A DNA stretch of 64,000 nt from Gallintestinimicrobium propionicum (GCF_025567525.1 NZ_JAOQJY010000008.1:62001-126000); one strand, 5' to 3'. Shown: positions 17,019 to 26,569, numbered from the stretch's first letter. The notes: a model not told the origin generated them from the letters alone. Translations and numbers: made by a program.

Positions 17019-17936
17019 TTATTTTTCTCTTGTAATCAGTGCACGAACCAGATCTTCCAGAAATTCATTTCGCCGGTCAAAGGAAGAAAGAATCTTCAGT
17101 GCTTCTTCCGACAGCGCTTCCACATCTTTTTTCGACTGTTCCAGTCCGTTTAACCGCACATAGGTTACCTTATGATTCTTTTCATCGCTTCCAACCGGTT
17201 TGCCAAGCACCTCCAGAGAACTGGTCACATCTAAAATATCGTCCTGAATCTGGAATGCGATGCCGATATTTTCCGCCGCCTGCTCCAGCTTCTTTACCGC
17301 CTCGTCCGGTGCTCCTGCCAGAACGGCTCCGATCATCAGCGCCGCTTCAATCAGCGCTGCCGTTTTATTTTTGTGGATGTACCAGAGCAGCTCTTTCGTC
17401 ACATGATCTGCCGGCAGCTCTTCTGCACAGATGTCCGCGCACTGTCCGCCGATCATACCATAGATGCCCGCTTTGTTGGCGAGAATCTGCAGTGCCTTTG
17501 CGACAGCAGCGTACCGGGCTGCGATGTCTGCTGCTTCCCCGATCATGGAAAACGCTTCTGCTGCCGTCTCGAACGCTTTATTTAACAGCGCATCCCCGGC
17601 CAGCACCGCCATGCCCTCGCCATATACATTCCAGGTTGTCTTGCGTCCCCGGCGGTATTCGTCATTATCCATCGCAGGCAGGTCGTCGTGTACCAGGGAA
17701 TAGTTGTGAATCATTTCCAACGCCGCCATAAAAGGCTCCACAATTGCAGAGTTCCCGCCAAACAGCCGGAAGCTCTCTTCCATCAGAATCGGGCGCAGAC
17801 GTTTTCCACCCGCCAGGACGCTATAATTCATCGACTCGATGACTTTTTTCTGATATCCTTTTTCTTCTGGCAGATATTTTGTTAAAACGTCTTCTGCATG
17901 AACTGTTTTCTCCGCAAGCGTTTCTTTAAAATTCAT
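17019..17936 (-). CDS. ispA: Polyprenyl (farnesyl) diphosphate synthase
   Basis: Head-to-tail prenyltransferase (305 aa) that extends dimethylallyl diphosphate with isopentenyl diphosphate, probably to farnesyl diphosphate. It has the first aspartate-rich motif DDLPAMDND, the GGKRLRP substrate motif and the second aspartate-rich motif DDILD. Product length is inferred from similarity to IspA types. The gene overlaps xseB by 11 bp and is followed closely by dxs. Confidence 0.94.
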   Translation of the reverse strand: MNFKETLAEKTVHAEDVLTKYLPEEKGYQKKVIESMNYSVLAGGKRLRPILMEESFRLFGGNSAIVEPFMAALEMIHNYSLVHDDLPAMDNDEYRRGRKTTWNVYGEGMAVLAGDALLNKAFETAAEAFSMIGEAADIAARYAAVAKALQILANKAGIYGMIGGQCADICAEELPADHVTKELLWYIHKNKTAALIEAALMIGAVLAGAPDEAVKKLEQAAENIGIAFQIQDDILDVTSSLEVLGKPVGSDEKNHKVTYVRLNGLEQSKKDVEALSEEALKILSSFDRRNEFLEDLVRALITREK

Positions 17937-18141
17937 CCAGTTTTCCCTCCCCGTTTAAGACGAGAACCTTTTTCTCCACTTTATCAATGCTTTCATTACA
18001 GTATTTCAAAAGCTCCATTCCCTTCTGGTATACGGTAAAGGACTCCTCCAGAGAGATATTTTCATCCTCCAGCGCCCTTGTCACCTCTTCCAGACGTAAG
18101 AATGCTTCTTCCAGCGTCAGCTCTTTTTCGGCTGTTTCCAT
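17926..18141 (-). CDS. xseB: Exodeoxyribonuclease VII small subunit
   Basis: A 71-aa helical small subunit that assembles in several copies around XseA to form exonuclease VII, which degrades single-stranded DNA. The family pattern TLEEAFLRLEEV, then LEDENISLEESFTVYQKGMEL, is complete. ATG 18141 lies inside the xseA 3' end (25-bp overlap) with AAGGAG upstream, and the gene runs 11 bp into ispA. Confidence 0.93.
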   Translation of the reverse strand: METAEKELTLEEAFLRLEEVTRALEDENISLEESFTVYQKGMELLKYCNESIDKVEKKVLVLNGEGKLDEF

Positions 18142-19334
18142 TCTTCTTTCTCCTTCACCTGTGCAACAATCCGTCCGTTTTTGACATGGATCGTCACCAG
18201 CTCTCCGACCTGTATCCGATTGACGTCGGTTACCGTCCGCCCTTCTGCGTCCGCCACATGGGAAAATCCCTGACTGAGCTTTTCCAGTGGCGACAGGCCT
18301 TTTAATTTCTCCGCATATAAGGATACCTGATACCTGCGTTCCCGAAGCTTTTCCTGCATCTGCCGTTCCAGCTTTTCTTCCAGGGAAACCAGATAGCTTC
18401 GCTTCTCCCGGATCTGTCCTGCCGGGCTTAAATGAGAAAGGCGGATCTGGTCGTTCGACAGGCGCATCCTCGCAGATGCGATCTGCTGTTTCATCCGTCT
18501 GGTATAGCGCAGTGCAAGCTCATCCAGCTGCGTCTGCATCAGCGAATAATCGTAAACTGCAAGCTCTGCACCTGCAGACGGCGTCGGCGCACGCAGATCT
18601 GCAACAAAATCGGCGATTGTCGTATCCGTTTCATGACCGACTGCGGAAATAATCGGAACGCTGCAGTCAAAAATCGCCTGTGCGACAATCTCTTCATTAA
18701 ATGCCCAGAGGTCTTCAATGGAACCGCCGCCGCGCCCGACAATCATCACATCAACCTTGCAGCGTTCCAGCGCCCGTATTCCGTTGACAATGCTCGCAGG
18801 CGCCTGCTCTCCCTGCACGATCGCAGGATACAGGATAATCTGCACATATGGATTGCGTCGCGTCGCAATATTGATAATATCGCGCACTGCAGCTCCAGTC
18901 GGTGCAGTCACAACGCCGAGCGTCCGGATAAAACGAGGAATTGGCTGTTTATACTCCGGTGCAAACAGCCCCTGCTCCGCCAGCTCCCGCTTGAGCTGTT
19001 CAAAACGCTCATACAGCTGTCCTGCCCCGTCGAGCGTAATCGACTTTGCGTACAGCTGATATCTGCCGTCCCGTTCAAACACGTCGATCGTCCCTCCGAC
19101 GACGACCTGCTGTCCTTCCTGCATATGAAATTTCAGTCCGCTCCGGTTGCCGGCAAACATAACACAGGCAATTGCGCCCTTTCCATCCTTCAGGGTAAAA
19201 TAAATATGCCCTGAAGAATGGTATTTACAATTGCTCACTTCGCCTTTGACCAGAATGGACTGGAGTAAAAAATCCTGGGTAAACATATTTTTGATATATC
19301 CGTTTACCTGGGCTACTGTATAGACATTTTTCAT
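18117..19334 (-). CDS. xseA: Exodeoxyribonuclease VII large subunit
   Basis: Catalytic subunit (405 aa). An N-terminal OB-fold nucleic-acid-binding domain spans about residues 5-100 (LVKGEVSNCKYHSSGHIYFTLKD). The catalytic domain has GVVTAPTGAAVRDI and DVMIVGRGGGSIEDLW, and a C-terminal coiled region follows. Length is slightly below the 440-450 aa common in other bacteria but normal for Clostridia. It begins with a 4-bp ATGA overlap with nusB. Confidence 0.95.
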   Translation of the reverse strand: MKNVYTVAQVNGYIKNMFTQDFLLQSILVKGEVSNCKYHSSGHIYFTLKDGKGAIACVMFAGNRSGLKFHMQEGQQVVVGGTIDVFERDGRYQLYAKSITLDGAGQLYERFEQLKRELAEQGLFAPEYKQPIPRFIRTLGVVTAPTGAAVRDIINIATRRNPYVQIILYPAIVQGEQAPASIVNGIRALERCKVDVMIVGRGGGSIEDLWAFNEEIVAQAIFDCSVPIISAVGHETDTTIADFVADLRAPTPSAGAELAVYDYSLMQTQLDELALRYTRRMKQQIASARMRLSNDQIRLSHLSPAGQIREKRSYLVSLEEKLERQMQEKLRERRYQVSLYAEKLKGLSPLEKLSQGFSHVADAEGRTVTDVNRIQVGELVTIHVKNGRIVAQVKEKEEWKQPKKS

Positions 19335-19729
19335 GCAAATTTCGCCAGAATACCGTTTACAAATCCGGAGGAACCTTCCTGTCCGAATTTCTTTGCAAGC
19401 TCTACTGCTTCGTTGATTGCGACACCGGTCGGAACCGTCTCGTCAAACCGAATCTCATAAACCGCAAGGCGGATGATCGTCAGTTCCACCTTTCCCATAC
19501 GCTGGGTATCCCAGCCTATCGCCGTTTCATTGATCAGCTTATCAATCTCCGGCAGTTTCTCTGCAATTTTTTCATATTTAGAACGGATATAGGCAGCATC
19601 CTTTTCGGAAATCTCGGTATCTCCATCTTCCAGGAAAAGGGTACACTGCTCCGGCATATCGTCCTTCTGATTAAACTCTACCCGAAACAGCAGCATAAAA
19701 ATCTGTTCTCTCAGCTCTCTTCTGTTCAT
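19331..19729 (-). CDS. nusB: Transcription antitermination factor NusB
   Basis: All-helical RNA-binding factor (132 aa) acting with NusE/S10 in rRNA antitermination. The start at 19729 (MNRRELREQIFMLL) is chosen over an upstream ATG at 19771 because family homology begins here and GGGAGA precedes it. The C-terminal family signature ETVPTGVAINEAVELAKKFG is complete. It lies 25 bp after the Gls24-family gene and overlaps xseA. Confidence 0.94.
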   Translation of the reverse strand: MNRRELREQIFMLLFRVEFNQKDDMPEQCTLFLEDGDTEISEKDAAYIRSKYEKIAEKLPEIDKLINETAIGWDTQRMGKVELTIIRLAVYEIRFDETVPTGVAINEAVELAKKFGQEGSSGFVNGILAKFA

Positions 19730-19754
19730 CTGTTCTCCCATCCGGCTTTCTGTA

Positions 19755-20144
19755 TCAGTGTTTTCCGGCACTCATATTCACGCCTGCAATACGGATATTA
19801 ACATCCGTTACAGTCAGACCAGTCATATTTTCAATTGCATTCTTAACACGTTCCTGTACCTTCTGGCTGGTAGCCGGAATGTTGTATCCATACTCCATCA
19901 GTACAGCCAGCTCAGCTCTTACCTGATGGTTGAATACCTCTACCTTTACGCCCTTTGTCAGACCTTTTACGCCAACCTTGCTCATCAGCTCGTTGGTAAT
20001 ATTGCCTGCCATGGAAGAAACACCTTCTACTTCCGTAGCGGCCAAAGATGCGATAATTGCAACAACTTCATCAGCAATCTGAACAGTGCCGATGTTTTCA
20101 TCCTCCTGCAGTACATAGGTATTTTTAACGGTTTCTTTTCCCAT
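19755..20144 (-). CDS. Asp23/Gls24 family envelope stress protein
   Basis: A 129-aa member of the Asp23/Gls24 (DUF322) family, small proteins linked to the membrane and alkaline or envelope stress, often encoded just before nusB in Firmicutes. The family core is visible in VVAIIASLAATEVEGVSSM and VRAELAVLMEYGYNIP. The start at 20144 is preceded by AAAGGAGG with normal spacing. It is the first gene of the nusB-xseA-dxs-recN operon, with an extended -10 promoter about 29 bp upstream. Biochemical role not known from sequence. Confidence 0.9.
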   Translation of the reverse strand: MGKETVKNTYVLQEDENIGTVQIADEVVAIIASLAATEVEGVSSMAGNITNELMSKVGVKGLTKGVKVEVFNHQVRAELAVLMEYGYNIPATSQKVQERVKNAIENMTGLTVTDVNIRIAGVNMSAGKH

Positions 20145-20172
20145 AATGGCGCCTCCTTTACTCTCACATCTC

Positions 20173-20181
20173 ATTATAACA
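20173..20181 (-). promoter_or_regulatory. Extended -10 promoter of the Gls24-nusB-recN operon
   Basis: On the minus strand TGTTATAAT gives a perfect TATAAT preceded by the extended TGn element, 29 bp upstream of the Gls24-family ATG. No convincing -35 box sits 17 bp further up, as is common for extended -10 promoters. Inferred from pattern. Confidence 0.55.
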
Positions 20182-20243
20182 AAATCCTTCTGGTTTGGCT
20201 AGACTTCGTTTCCTGTACAGGCACGAAATCTGTCCGGTATCCG

Positions 20244-21602
20244 TCACGAGACCTCTGTAAACCAGAAATAAAACGTCCTTTCTCTGTCGGAATCAAGGTA
20301 CGCTGCCGTTGTTTCCGACTCCGGCAGATATGCGAAGATCCCCTGTTCCTCAATTAACAGCCGGTACACTTCCTGATAAACGGTATCGTCCGCACACTGA
20401 AAACAAACCATCGGCGCGCCCTTTTGCGCTGCGCGTGCAAAGATTTCGTCGATTTTTTCTTTGTCCGCACTCTGCAGATACAGTCCCTCATGGCGGTAAT
20501 ACTGATCCTGCACCGCATTACAGACCGGAAGCAGCTGGTTGTCATCCATCGAATGCGTCCGTTCGATCTCCTGTGTCGTCACGCAAAAATAATCGTAGTT
20601 GACCGTTTCCGTCAGCGCTGGCGTTTCTTCCCCTTCTTCTCTCTGATAGGAAGCGTCTCCCCAGGTCGGATCGATGTAATACCAGTCCCCGTCGAGAAAA
20701 ACGATATTCCAGGCATGTCCTTCCCCGTTCACTTCTCCGGTAACGAGCATCGCAGGAATCCCTGCAAGCTGGCACAGATACTGAAATGTCTTGGCATAGC
20801 CCTGGCAGACGGAACGCTGGTTTAACAAAACGGAGCAGATATTTTGGCTGTCCGCACTGCCCTGCTCGTATTCCGTGCGCAAAATCAGTTCATCGTAAAT
20901 ATATTTCGCCTTTTCAAAATCGTCCGTCCCATCCGGCAGCCCTTCCAGCCAGAGCGCTGCAGCCGCTTCCAGCTGTGCCCGGCGCGAAAGAACTTCGTCT
21001 GATTCCAGCGTCCAGGTTCCGGTAAACGTGATCCTGCGAAGTTCTGTTCCAAGCCGATAAGTCGTCACCTCATAGCCGTCCGCATAAAAAATTTCCGGGT
21101 GATCCGCCATCACATACCGGAACACGCGCTCTACCATTTCCGGATCCTTTACAGAAAGCTCCGTTTCTTCCTGATAGCTTATAAGGCTGTTTAAAATCTC
21201 CCGGTACAGCTGTTCTTCGTCTCCGGACAGCTGCGAATACCCGTAGGAAAAGGCTGCATCGGACTGTGCCGACAGGTCCTTTTCGCCAAACGGAGCGCCG
21301 TCGGCAGTGTTCGTCCAGCCGGACTGCGGTTCGCTGCCTTCGTCTTCCCGGAACAGGTCTGATTCCAGTCGATCTGCCGTATCCGTTTCTGCTTCCTCCA
21401 GCCAGTCTTGTCCAATCGTCAAGTCTTTGGACGCATCCCATTCGTTGTCGCAGCCTGCAAGGCACAGCAGCAGAGCTGTGAATATGACACTGCAGAACCT
21501 GTAGGCGTTTCGTACAACGCGAATTTTAAAAGAAGCTTTCTGTTCAAAGGCAGCGATTTCTTTTCCATCCGTATTTGCTCCGCCTGCAAGGATTTTTTCC
21601 AT
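20244..21602 (-). CDS. Transglutaminase-like domain lipoprotein
   Basis: A 452-aa predicted exported protein. The start at 21602 is chosen because GGGAG lies six bases upstream. A hydrophobic stretch ends in a lipobox with Cys51, after an unusually long 35-residue N-region. An acidic low-complexity linker follows to about residue 130. The transglutaminase/protease-like core has Cys266 in RSVCQGYA, His296 in GHAWNI and Asp311 in YYIDPTWGD, the complete catalytic triad. The family includes cysteine proteases and cross-linking enzymes as well as non-enzymatic domains; the substrate is unknown. It starts 18 bp after prfC, so it is probably co-transcribed with it. Confidence 0.85.
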   Translation of the reverse strand: MEKILAGGANTDGKEIAAFEQKASFKIRVVRNAYRFCSVIFTALLLCLAGCDNEWDASKDLTIGQDWLEEAETDTADRLESDLFREDEGSEPQSGWTNTADGAPFGEKDLSAQSDAAFSYGYSQLSGDEEQLYREILNSLISYQEETELSVKDPEMVERVFRYVMADHPEIFYADGYEVTTYRLGTELRRITFTGTWTLESDEVLSRRAQLEAAAALWLEGLPDGTDDFEKAKYIYDELILRTEYEQGSADSQNICSVLLNQRSVCQGYAKTFQYLCQLAGIPAMLVTGEVNGEGHAWNIVFLDGDWYYIDPTWGDASYQREEGEETPALTETVNYDYFCVTTQEIERTHSMDDNQLLPVCNAVQDQYYRHEGLYLQSADKEKIDEIFARAAQKGAPMVCFQCADDTVYQEVYRLLIEEQGIFAYLPESETTAAYLDSDRERTFYFWFTEVS

Positions 21603-21620
21603 AGGCATCTCCCGGTCTGT

Positions 21621-23216
21621 TTAGTTTTTCCCGAATTCGGAAAGTTCCAGTCCCTTATTTCTGTCAAGCACCATGCCGACGCTCCAGGAATTGACAAACA
21701 GGAGCAGCGGATTGCCCTTCATATCCTTGATCTTCTTCATATCGGAGGTGCCGACTAACTTCGTCAAATCGACCTCTTCTTTATTTGCAATCCAGCGGAT
21801 ATGCTCATAAGGAAGCGGCTCAAGACGAATTTCAACATTATATTCGCTTTCCAGACGGAATTTTAAAACGTCAAACTGCAGGACGCCGACAACACCGACG
21901 ATGATCTCTTCCATACCGGTATTGAACTCCTGGAAGATCTGGATTGCGCCCTCCTGCGCGATCTGCGTAATACCCTTGACGAACTGCTTCCGCTTCATGG
22001 TATCGACCTGGCGTACTCTTGCAAAATGCTCCGGCGCGAAGGTCGGGATCCCTTCATATGCGAACTGCTCTTTCGGCATACAGAGCGTATCGCCGATGGA
22101 GAAAATGCCCGGATCGAATACGCCGATGATATCTCCGGCATAGGCTTCCGACAGGATTTTGCGGTCGTTTGCCATGATCTGCTGCGGCTGGGAAAGTCTC
22201 ATAACTCTCTGGCTCTGGACATGCTTGACGTCCATATCCGCCTCAAATTTGCCGGAACAGATTCTCATAAATGCGATTCTGTCACGGTGCGCTTTGTTCA
22301 TGTTCGCCTGAATCTTGAACACGAACGCGCTGAAGTCATGCTCTACAGGGTCAATCAGTCCGATGTCCGCGCGGCGCGGCAGAGGCGTCGTCGTCATCTG
22401 TAAAAAGTGCTGTAAAAAGTCCTCCACGCCGAAGTTGGTCAGCGCTGAACCGAAAAATACAGGGGTCAGTTCGCCTGCCTGTACCTGCTCCAGATCAAAT
22501 TCTGCACTCGCACCGTCCAAAAGCTCGATTTCTTCCAGAAGCTTTTCCTTTAAGTTCTCGCCGACAAAGCCTGTCAGCTTGTCCAGCTCGCTAAGCGGAA
22601 TCTCGGTTGCTTCGCCTTCCTTGGTTCCCTTTTCGGTATCGGAATAGGTGATCACACAGCGCTTTTCTCTGTCGTAGACTCCCTTAAAGCTCTTGCCGGA
22701 ACCGATCGGCCAGTTCATCGGACAGGTTGCGATGCCCAGCTCCTTTTCGATATCGTCCAACAAGTCAAACGTATCGTTCGCGTCGCGATCCATCTTATTG
22801 ATAAAGGTAAAAATCGGGATCTTGCGCATAACACAGACCTTGAACAGCTTTCGGGTCTGCGCCTCTACGCCCTTGCTCGCGTCGATGACCATGACTGCGG
22901 AATCCGCCGCCATCAGGGTACGGTATGTGTCCTCTGAGAAGTCCTGGTGTCCCGGCGTATCCAGAATGTTGATACAAAAGCCATCGTATTCAAACTGCAG
23001 GACGGAAGAGGTTACGGAAATACCTCTCTGCTTTTCGATCTCCATCCAGTCGGAAACTGCGTGTCTGGCTGTCGCCTTACCTTTCACGGAACCAGCCAGG
23101 TTGATCGCTCCGCCGTACAGCAGGAATTTCTCTGTCAAAGTAGTCTTTCCGGCATCCGGGTGAGAGATAATTGCAAATGTTCTTCTTCTGTTGATTTCTT
23201 CTTTCAGATTGCCCAA
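21621..23216 (-). CDS. prfC: Peptide chain release factor 3
   Basis: Translational GTPase RF3 (531 aa), which recycles RF1/RF2 from the ribosome. The start is TTG at 23216: GAGGAG lies seven bases upstream, homology begins there, and the resulting length is the family norm. GTPase motifs are SHPDAGKTT (G1), RGISVTSS (G2), DTPGHQDF (G3) and NKMDRD (G4). Domain II and the RF3-specific C-terminal domain follow (LQFDVLKFRLESEYNVE). It is separated from the spoIIIA operon by about 230 bp and leads into the transglutaminase-like gene. Confidence 0.96.
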   Translation of the reverse strand: MGNLKEEINRRRTFAIISHPDAGKTTLTEKFLLYGGAINLAGSVKGKATARHAVSDWMEIEKQRGISVTSSVLQFEYDGFCINILDTPGHQDFSEDTYRTLMAADSAVMVIDASKGVEAQTRKLFKVCVMRKIPIFTFINKMDRDANDTFDLLDDIEKELGIATCPMNWPIGSGKSFKGVYDREKRCVITYSDTEKGTKEGEATEIPLSELDKLTGFVGENLKEKLLEEIELLDGASAEFDLEQVQAGELTPVFFGSALTNFGVEDFLQHFLQMTTTPLPRRADIGLIDPVEHDFSAFVFKIQANMNKAHRDRIAFMRICSGKFEADMDVKHVQSQRVMRLSQPQQIMANDRKILSEAYAGDIIGVFDPGIFSIGDTLCMPKEQFAYEGIPTFAPEHFARVRQVDTMKRKQFVKGITQIAQEGAIQIFQEFNTGMEEIIVGVVGVLQFDVLKFRLESEYNVEIRLEPLPYEHIRWIANKEEVDLTKLVGTSDMKKIKDMKGNPLLLFVNSWSVGMVLDRNKGLELSEFGKN

Positions 23217-23448
23217 CGTATTTCTCCTCGTCTTTCTATCAGGAAACATCCGGACCGTCTGCCGGATGCCTCCTGTCTTCATAATCCAAACCAGCCGCCT
23301 CCATTCTTCCATGCAGGCAGCCGCATATCTGCACAATTAGAATCAGTGTATCATATTTTCTTCTGTTTGGCACGCATTTCTTTTGGGGATTCGAAACAGC
23401 CGTAACAACGCTGCTTTTTCTGCCTGGGACAACGCGTTCTGCTCCTCT
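23217..23448. other. Intergenic region between spoIIIAH and prfC
   Basis: 232 bp without a supported gene. On the minus strand there is a TATGAT -10-like hexamer near 23347 without a good -35 box. A CATCCG-N10-CGGATG dyad lies about 30 bp before the prfC start (near 23250-23270). No convincing terminator for the spoIIIA operon was found. Confidence 0.5.
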
Positions 23449-24183
23449 CTACCGGGAGAGTGGATTGATGACGATATTCTGCGCGGCGATTCCGGTCTTG
23501 CGCGCCACGATGTCCTCGATCTGCGCACACTGCGCGTCCGACAGCACGGACATGCCGACCACAACATCTGCCGATTCATCCGTAATCGTCACGACAGCGT
23601 CCGCATAGCCCCTTGTCTCCAGCAAAATTTCTGCCGCCGTCTCCCGCTCTGTCAGATCAGTCAGCGCGATCATTTCATCGACCGCTTCCTGCTTCTGATT
23701 CTCTGCGATGTTGGCGTTATTGATGATCTCTAAAAGCGTCTCTTTATTTTTGGCGCGCGTCTGTTCTTTTAAAAGCCGCGCCCCGGAAAGGCTGCTGACA
23801 GAGCCAGAGTTGGTATAGACTGCTTCGCCCGGAATCTCTCCCTCCTGCACCTCGGCATCCAGCGCCTCTTCCGCAGAATCTGCTGCGTCATCCGTCAGCG
23901 CTGCAACATCCTGATCGCTGATCGTCTGCATATTTTCATTCAGAAAATTCTCCGCCGCCACATCCTCCGTATCCGAATCCAGGCTTGCGATGTCCCCTTT
24001 TCCATCTTCATCCGAAAGCTCCAACAATGCTTCCATGTCCGATTCCTGCCCGGCAGACGCCCCGACGTCCGCCAGCTCTTCTTCCCCAACCTTTGTCCCT
24101 GCAAAATTCAGATACCCAGCCACCGCTATCATAATAGCAAGCGCTGTAATCATGACCTGATTGCGTTTGAACATGTTTTTCAA
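23449..24183 (-). CDS. spoIIIAH: Stage III sporulation protein AH
   Basis: Mother-cell membrane protein (244 aa) that binds forespore SpoIIQ and forms a ring in the engulfment channel (feeding tube). The start is TTG at 24183 with GGGAG six bases upstream; ATG 24174 is the alternative. One transmembrane segment lies at residues 10-27. An acidic Ser/Glu-rich linker follows to about residue 125. The ring-building-motif domain then begins (NKETLLEIINNANI, VVVGMSVLSDAQ). Last gene of the spoIIIA operon; transcription is expected under sigma-E. Confidence 0.93.
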   Translation of the reverse strand: MKNMFKRNQVMITALAIMIAVAGYLNFAGTKVGEEELADVGASAGQESDMEALLELSDEDGKGDIASLDSDTEDVAAENFLNENMQTISDQDVAALTDDAADSAEEALDAEVQEGEIPGEAVYTNSGSVSSLSGARLLKEQTRAKNKETLLEIINNANIAENQKQEAVDEMIALTDLTERETAAEILLETRGYADAVVTITDESADVVVGMSVLSDAQCAQIEDIVARKTGIAAQNIVINPLSR

Positions 24184-24250
24184 TTTCTGCTCCCTTCCGC
24201 ATTGCTCTTTGTTTTGATCCGGCACGCCTCCGGTATGCATTACAGCAGGC

Positions 24251-24844
24251 TTACCGGGTGTCCGCCATCTTTGCTACTTTTATTTTATGAGGCTCTATAT
24301 CAAATAATGCCTCAATGACTTCGGTAATGTTCTTCTTCAAAACGGGGGAATCCCCACCCTGTGCAAGCACCGTCACGCCCTCCACCTTTGCAGAAAGCGT
24401 ATGGGTCACATACGGTGTTTTACTGCCGTCCCTGCCGGTCTGATAGACCGTGTTTTCCTGACGCGAGGACTCGGAAATCACCCGGCTCGTGCCGCCTGCG
24501 TCGTTCTCACTCGTCTGCGAATTCGTGACAGACGGCGTCTCCTTTTCTATGACCTGTTCTTCTGTGGAAGCGTATGTGATCAGTACCTCCACCCTGCCTG
24601 CACCCTCCATCCGGGATAAAAACTGAGCGAGCTTTTCTTCCATCGCTTCCTGTTGTGCACTGTTGCTTTCTGAATCCATTGTAACCGTCTGGGTGTCCAA
24701 TTGAACGGACTTGCTTTCGTCCGTCTTATTTTTTTCTTTTCCGGTCGGAATCGCGACCACCATCAAAAGAACACCTGACAGCGCCAGTACGATCATATTT
24801 TCTTTTGTCATCTTTTTTCGACACCAGGAAAACAGCTTATTCAA
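24251..24844 (-). CDS. spoIIIAG: Stage III sporulation protein AG
   Basis: Membrane protein (197 aa) that forms a large secretion-system-like ring in the intermembrane space during engulfment. A single transmembrane segment lies at residues 16-34. The ring-building motif is visible in MEGAGRVEVLITYAST. A Ser/Thr/Gln-rich loop (about 100-145) corresponds to the region forming the beta-triangle insert in characterised SpoIIIAG. The start is TTG 24844, inside the spoIIIAF stop region (8-bp overlap), with AGGTGG upstream. Confidence 0.93.
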   Translation of the reverse strand: MNKLFSWCRKKMTKENMIVLALSGVLLMVVAIPTGKEKNKTDESKSVQLDTQTVTMDSESNSAQQEAMEEKLAQFLSRMEGAGRVEVLITYASTEEQVIEKETPSVTNSQTSENDAGGTSRVISESSRQENTVYQTGRDGSKTPYVTHTLSAKVEGVTVLAQGGDSPVLKKNITEVIEALFDIEPHKIKVAKMADTR

Positions 24845-25481
24845 CTTCTACCACCTCCAGCTGGGTCTGACCGATTCCAATCACAGCGGCAAACCGCTCC
24901 TTTAAATCCTCCCGCGCAGTGCCTTTTAAAGCTTCCCCATCCGCCAGGACAAACTGTTCCTGCCGGGCTTTGGTGCTCTCGACCGGTCTGACCGGCTCGA
25001 CCGATATGCCGGAGTCCTGCCCTGCCCCTTCTTCACTGCTCTGACCGGGCGCACCCACCGCCTGCCCTCCCCCTTCTGCGTGCTTTTGCCCGGAAACGCT
25101 GATAAAAACCGTCCCATCCTCCAGCAGCCGCACTCCTTTTACTCTGACGCCTGCCGCCTCCGCCTCCTTTTGCACACGCGCCTCGATCGAATCTGCCATA
25201 TTATTACGAAACAATCCCGTTTCCTGTTCCTCCAGCTTCTCCAGATGCTGCGAAAACATCTCATTTTCCGTCTCCAGCAAAGCAACCCTCTCCCCGAATT
25301 CTCCCGGAAGGTCTGCGTCTGCGACGGACAGGATCGGCACAAGCAGCATCGAAAGCACTGCCATCGATAAAATCACATTTTCATATGGAAGATATCTTTT
25401 GCCGGGAAGCAGATGACGAACCAACTGTGTCGTCAGAATAAACAGGGTTGCCTCTTTTAATACCTGCAGCAGATTTTCCAT
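24837..25481 (-). CDS. spoIIIAF: Stage III sporulation protein AF
   Basis: Membrane protein (214 aa) of the SpoIIIA channel with a ring-building-motif domain. The start at 25481 is chosen because AAAGGAAG precedes it and the two N-terminal transmembrane helices start directly after it (residues 8-25 and 32-52). The soluble domain spans about 60-214 and contains a Gly/Ser/Gln-rich low-complexity stretch around residues 140-160. It is 11 bp after spoIIIAE and overlaps spoIIIAG. Confidence 0.92.
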   Translation of the reverse strand: MENLLQVLKEATLFILTTQLVRHLLPGKRYLPYENVILSMAVLSMLLVPILSVADADLPGEFGERVALLETENEMFSQHLEKLEEQETGLFRNNMADSIEARVQKEAEAAGVRVKGVRLLEDGTVFISVSGQKHAEGGGQAVGAPGQSSEEGAGQDSGISVEPVRPVESTKARQEQFVLADGEALKGTAREDLKERFAAVIGIGQTQLEVVEVE

Positions 25482-25492
25482 GCTCTTCCTTT

Positions 25493-26566
25493 CTACAGCC
25501 TTCCTGCAAGGCAGCTCACAATCGCAGCCAGTATCCAGACGCATGCTGCGCCGGTGCCCGCCAGCTTCAGCGAAGAAAACACCACATCCGCCGTTTTTGT
25601 CATACAGGCGGTCAGACGTTTATCCGCCACAAGTCCGACAAACGCCCCGGCGAGCTTTAGCACCACACCGTATGCCGCGATTTTCAAAAGCGGGACGACG
25701 AGCAGGACAGCGAGCAAAATTCCGACGAACATGCCGAGGCTGTTTTTAACCAGAACCGCAGAACCTAAAAGCACCTGCGCCGTTCCTTCTGCCAGATCAC
25801 CAAGACCTGGAATTGCAGCAATCGCCTTTTGCGCAGCCGTCCGCTTCCAGGCATCCAGCGCTGGTGCCACCATCGATTGCAGCACGCCAAGACCGGTCAC
25901 CGTTCCGAGGCAAAACTTCAAAATCCAGGACAAGGATTTTTCCACCAGCTCCATCATCGCACTCAGTCGCCCCTCCTCCCATACGCCGGACAGCACGACC
26001 AGCAGCATCCAGAGCGGAAGCAGCAGCAGGCAGAACCCGGAAAGGAACCGTTCTATCAGAAAAATGAACCCCAGCGTAAGCTCATAATACCCTGCCGCCG
26101 TCACACTGCCCGCTGCAGGTCCCAACGAAAGACAAAGCGCCGGCAGGGTCAGGTGCGAAAACTGCTTCAGCGTTTCCAGCGTGCTGCCGGTAATCCGGTA
26201 CACCGTCGAAAATACCTTTAACAGTACGGTCAACACCAACAAAAAAAACATATCATGGGCGATCTGCGCCACCTGCTGATTTTCAAAGCTTCCCATCAGG
26301 CAGGAGACCAGCACCGACAGGATGCCGAGCAGCAATAAAACCGATAAAATCTGCCGCATCCCGGAAAACTCCTGTCCCACGCTGCCTGTGATCTGCCGCC
26401 CCAAAAGCTGCAGTGCCTCCTTTCCATTTCCGGACAGAATATCTGAAAAAAGCTGCTCCAGACTAAAATCTGCCAAAAACGCAGAAGAAAAGCACCGGTT
26501 TAACTGCTCCATCAGCTCTGTGAGATTCAACTGTTCCAGATAATGCTCTGTATTCCCAGGTTCCAC
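25493..26566 (-). CDS. spoIIIAE: Stage III sporulation protein AE
   Basis: Polytopic membrane protein (357 aa) of the SpoIIIA complex with about seven hydrophobic segments from residue 75 on. Family landmarks are LTLPALCLSLGPAAGSVTAAG, then GLGVLQSMVAPALDAWKRTA, then ALVKNSLGMFVGIL. The start is GTG at 26566, four bases after the spoIIIAD stop, with GGAGG seven bases upstream. The N-terminus lacks the obvious signal peptide seen in longer SpoIIIAE proteins, so the first about 70 residues are predicted soluble. Confidence 0.93.
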   Translation of the reverse strand: MEPGNTEHYLEQLNLTELMEQLNRCFSSAFLADFSLEQLFSDILSGNGKEALQLLGRQITGSVGQEFSGMRQILSVLLLLGILSVLVSCLMGSFENQQVAQIAHDMFFLLVLTVLLKVFSTVYRITGSTLETLKQFSHLTLPALCLSLGPAAGSVTAAGYYELTLGFIFLIERFLSGFCLLLLPLWMLLVVLSGVWEEGRLSAMMELVEKSLSWILKFCLGTVTGLGVLQSMVAPALDAWKRTAAQKAIAAIPGLGDLAEGTAQVLLGSAVLVKNSLGMFVGILLAVLLVVPLLKIAAYGVVLKLAGAFVGLVADKRLTACMTKTADVVFSSLKLAGTGAACVWILAAIVSCLAGRL

Positions 26567-26569
26567 CCC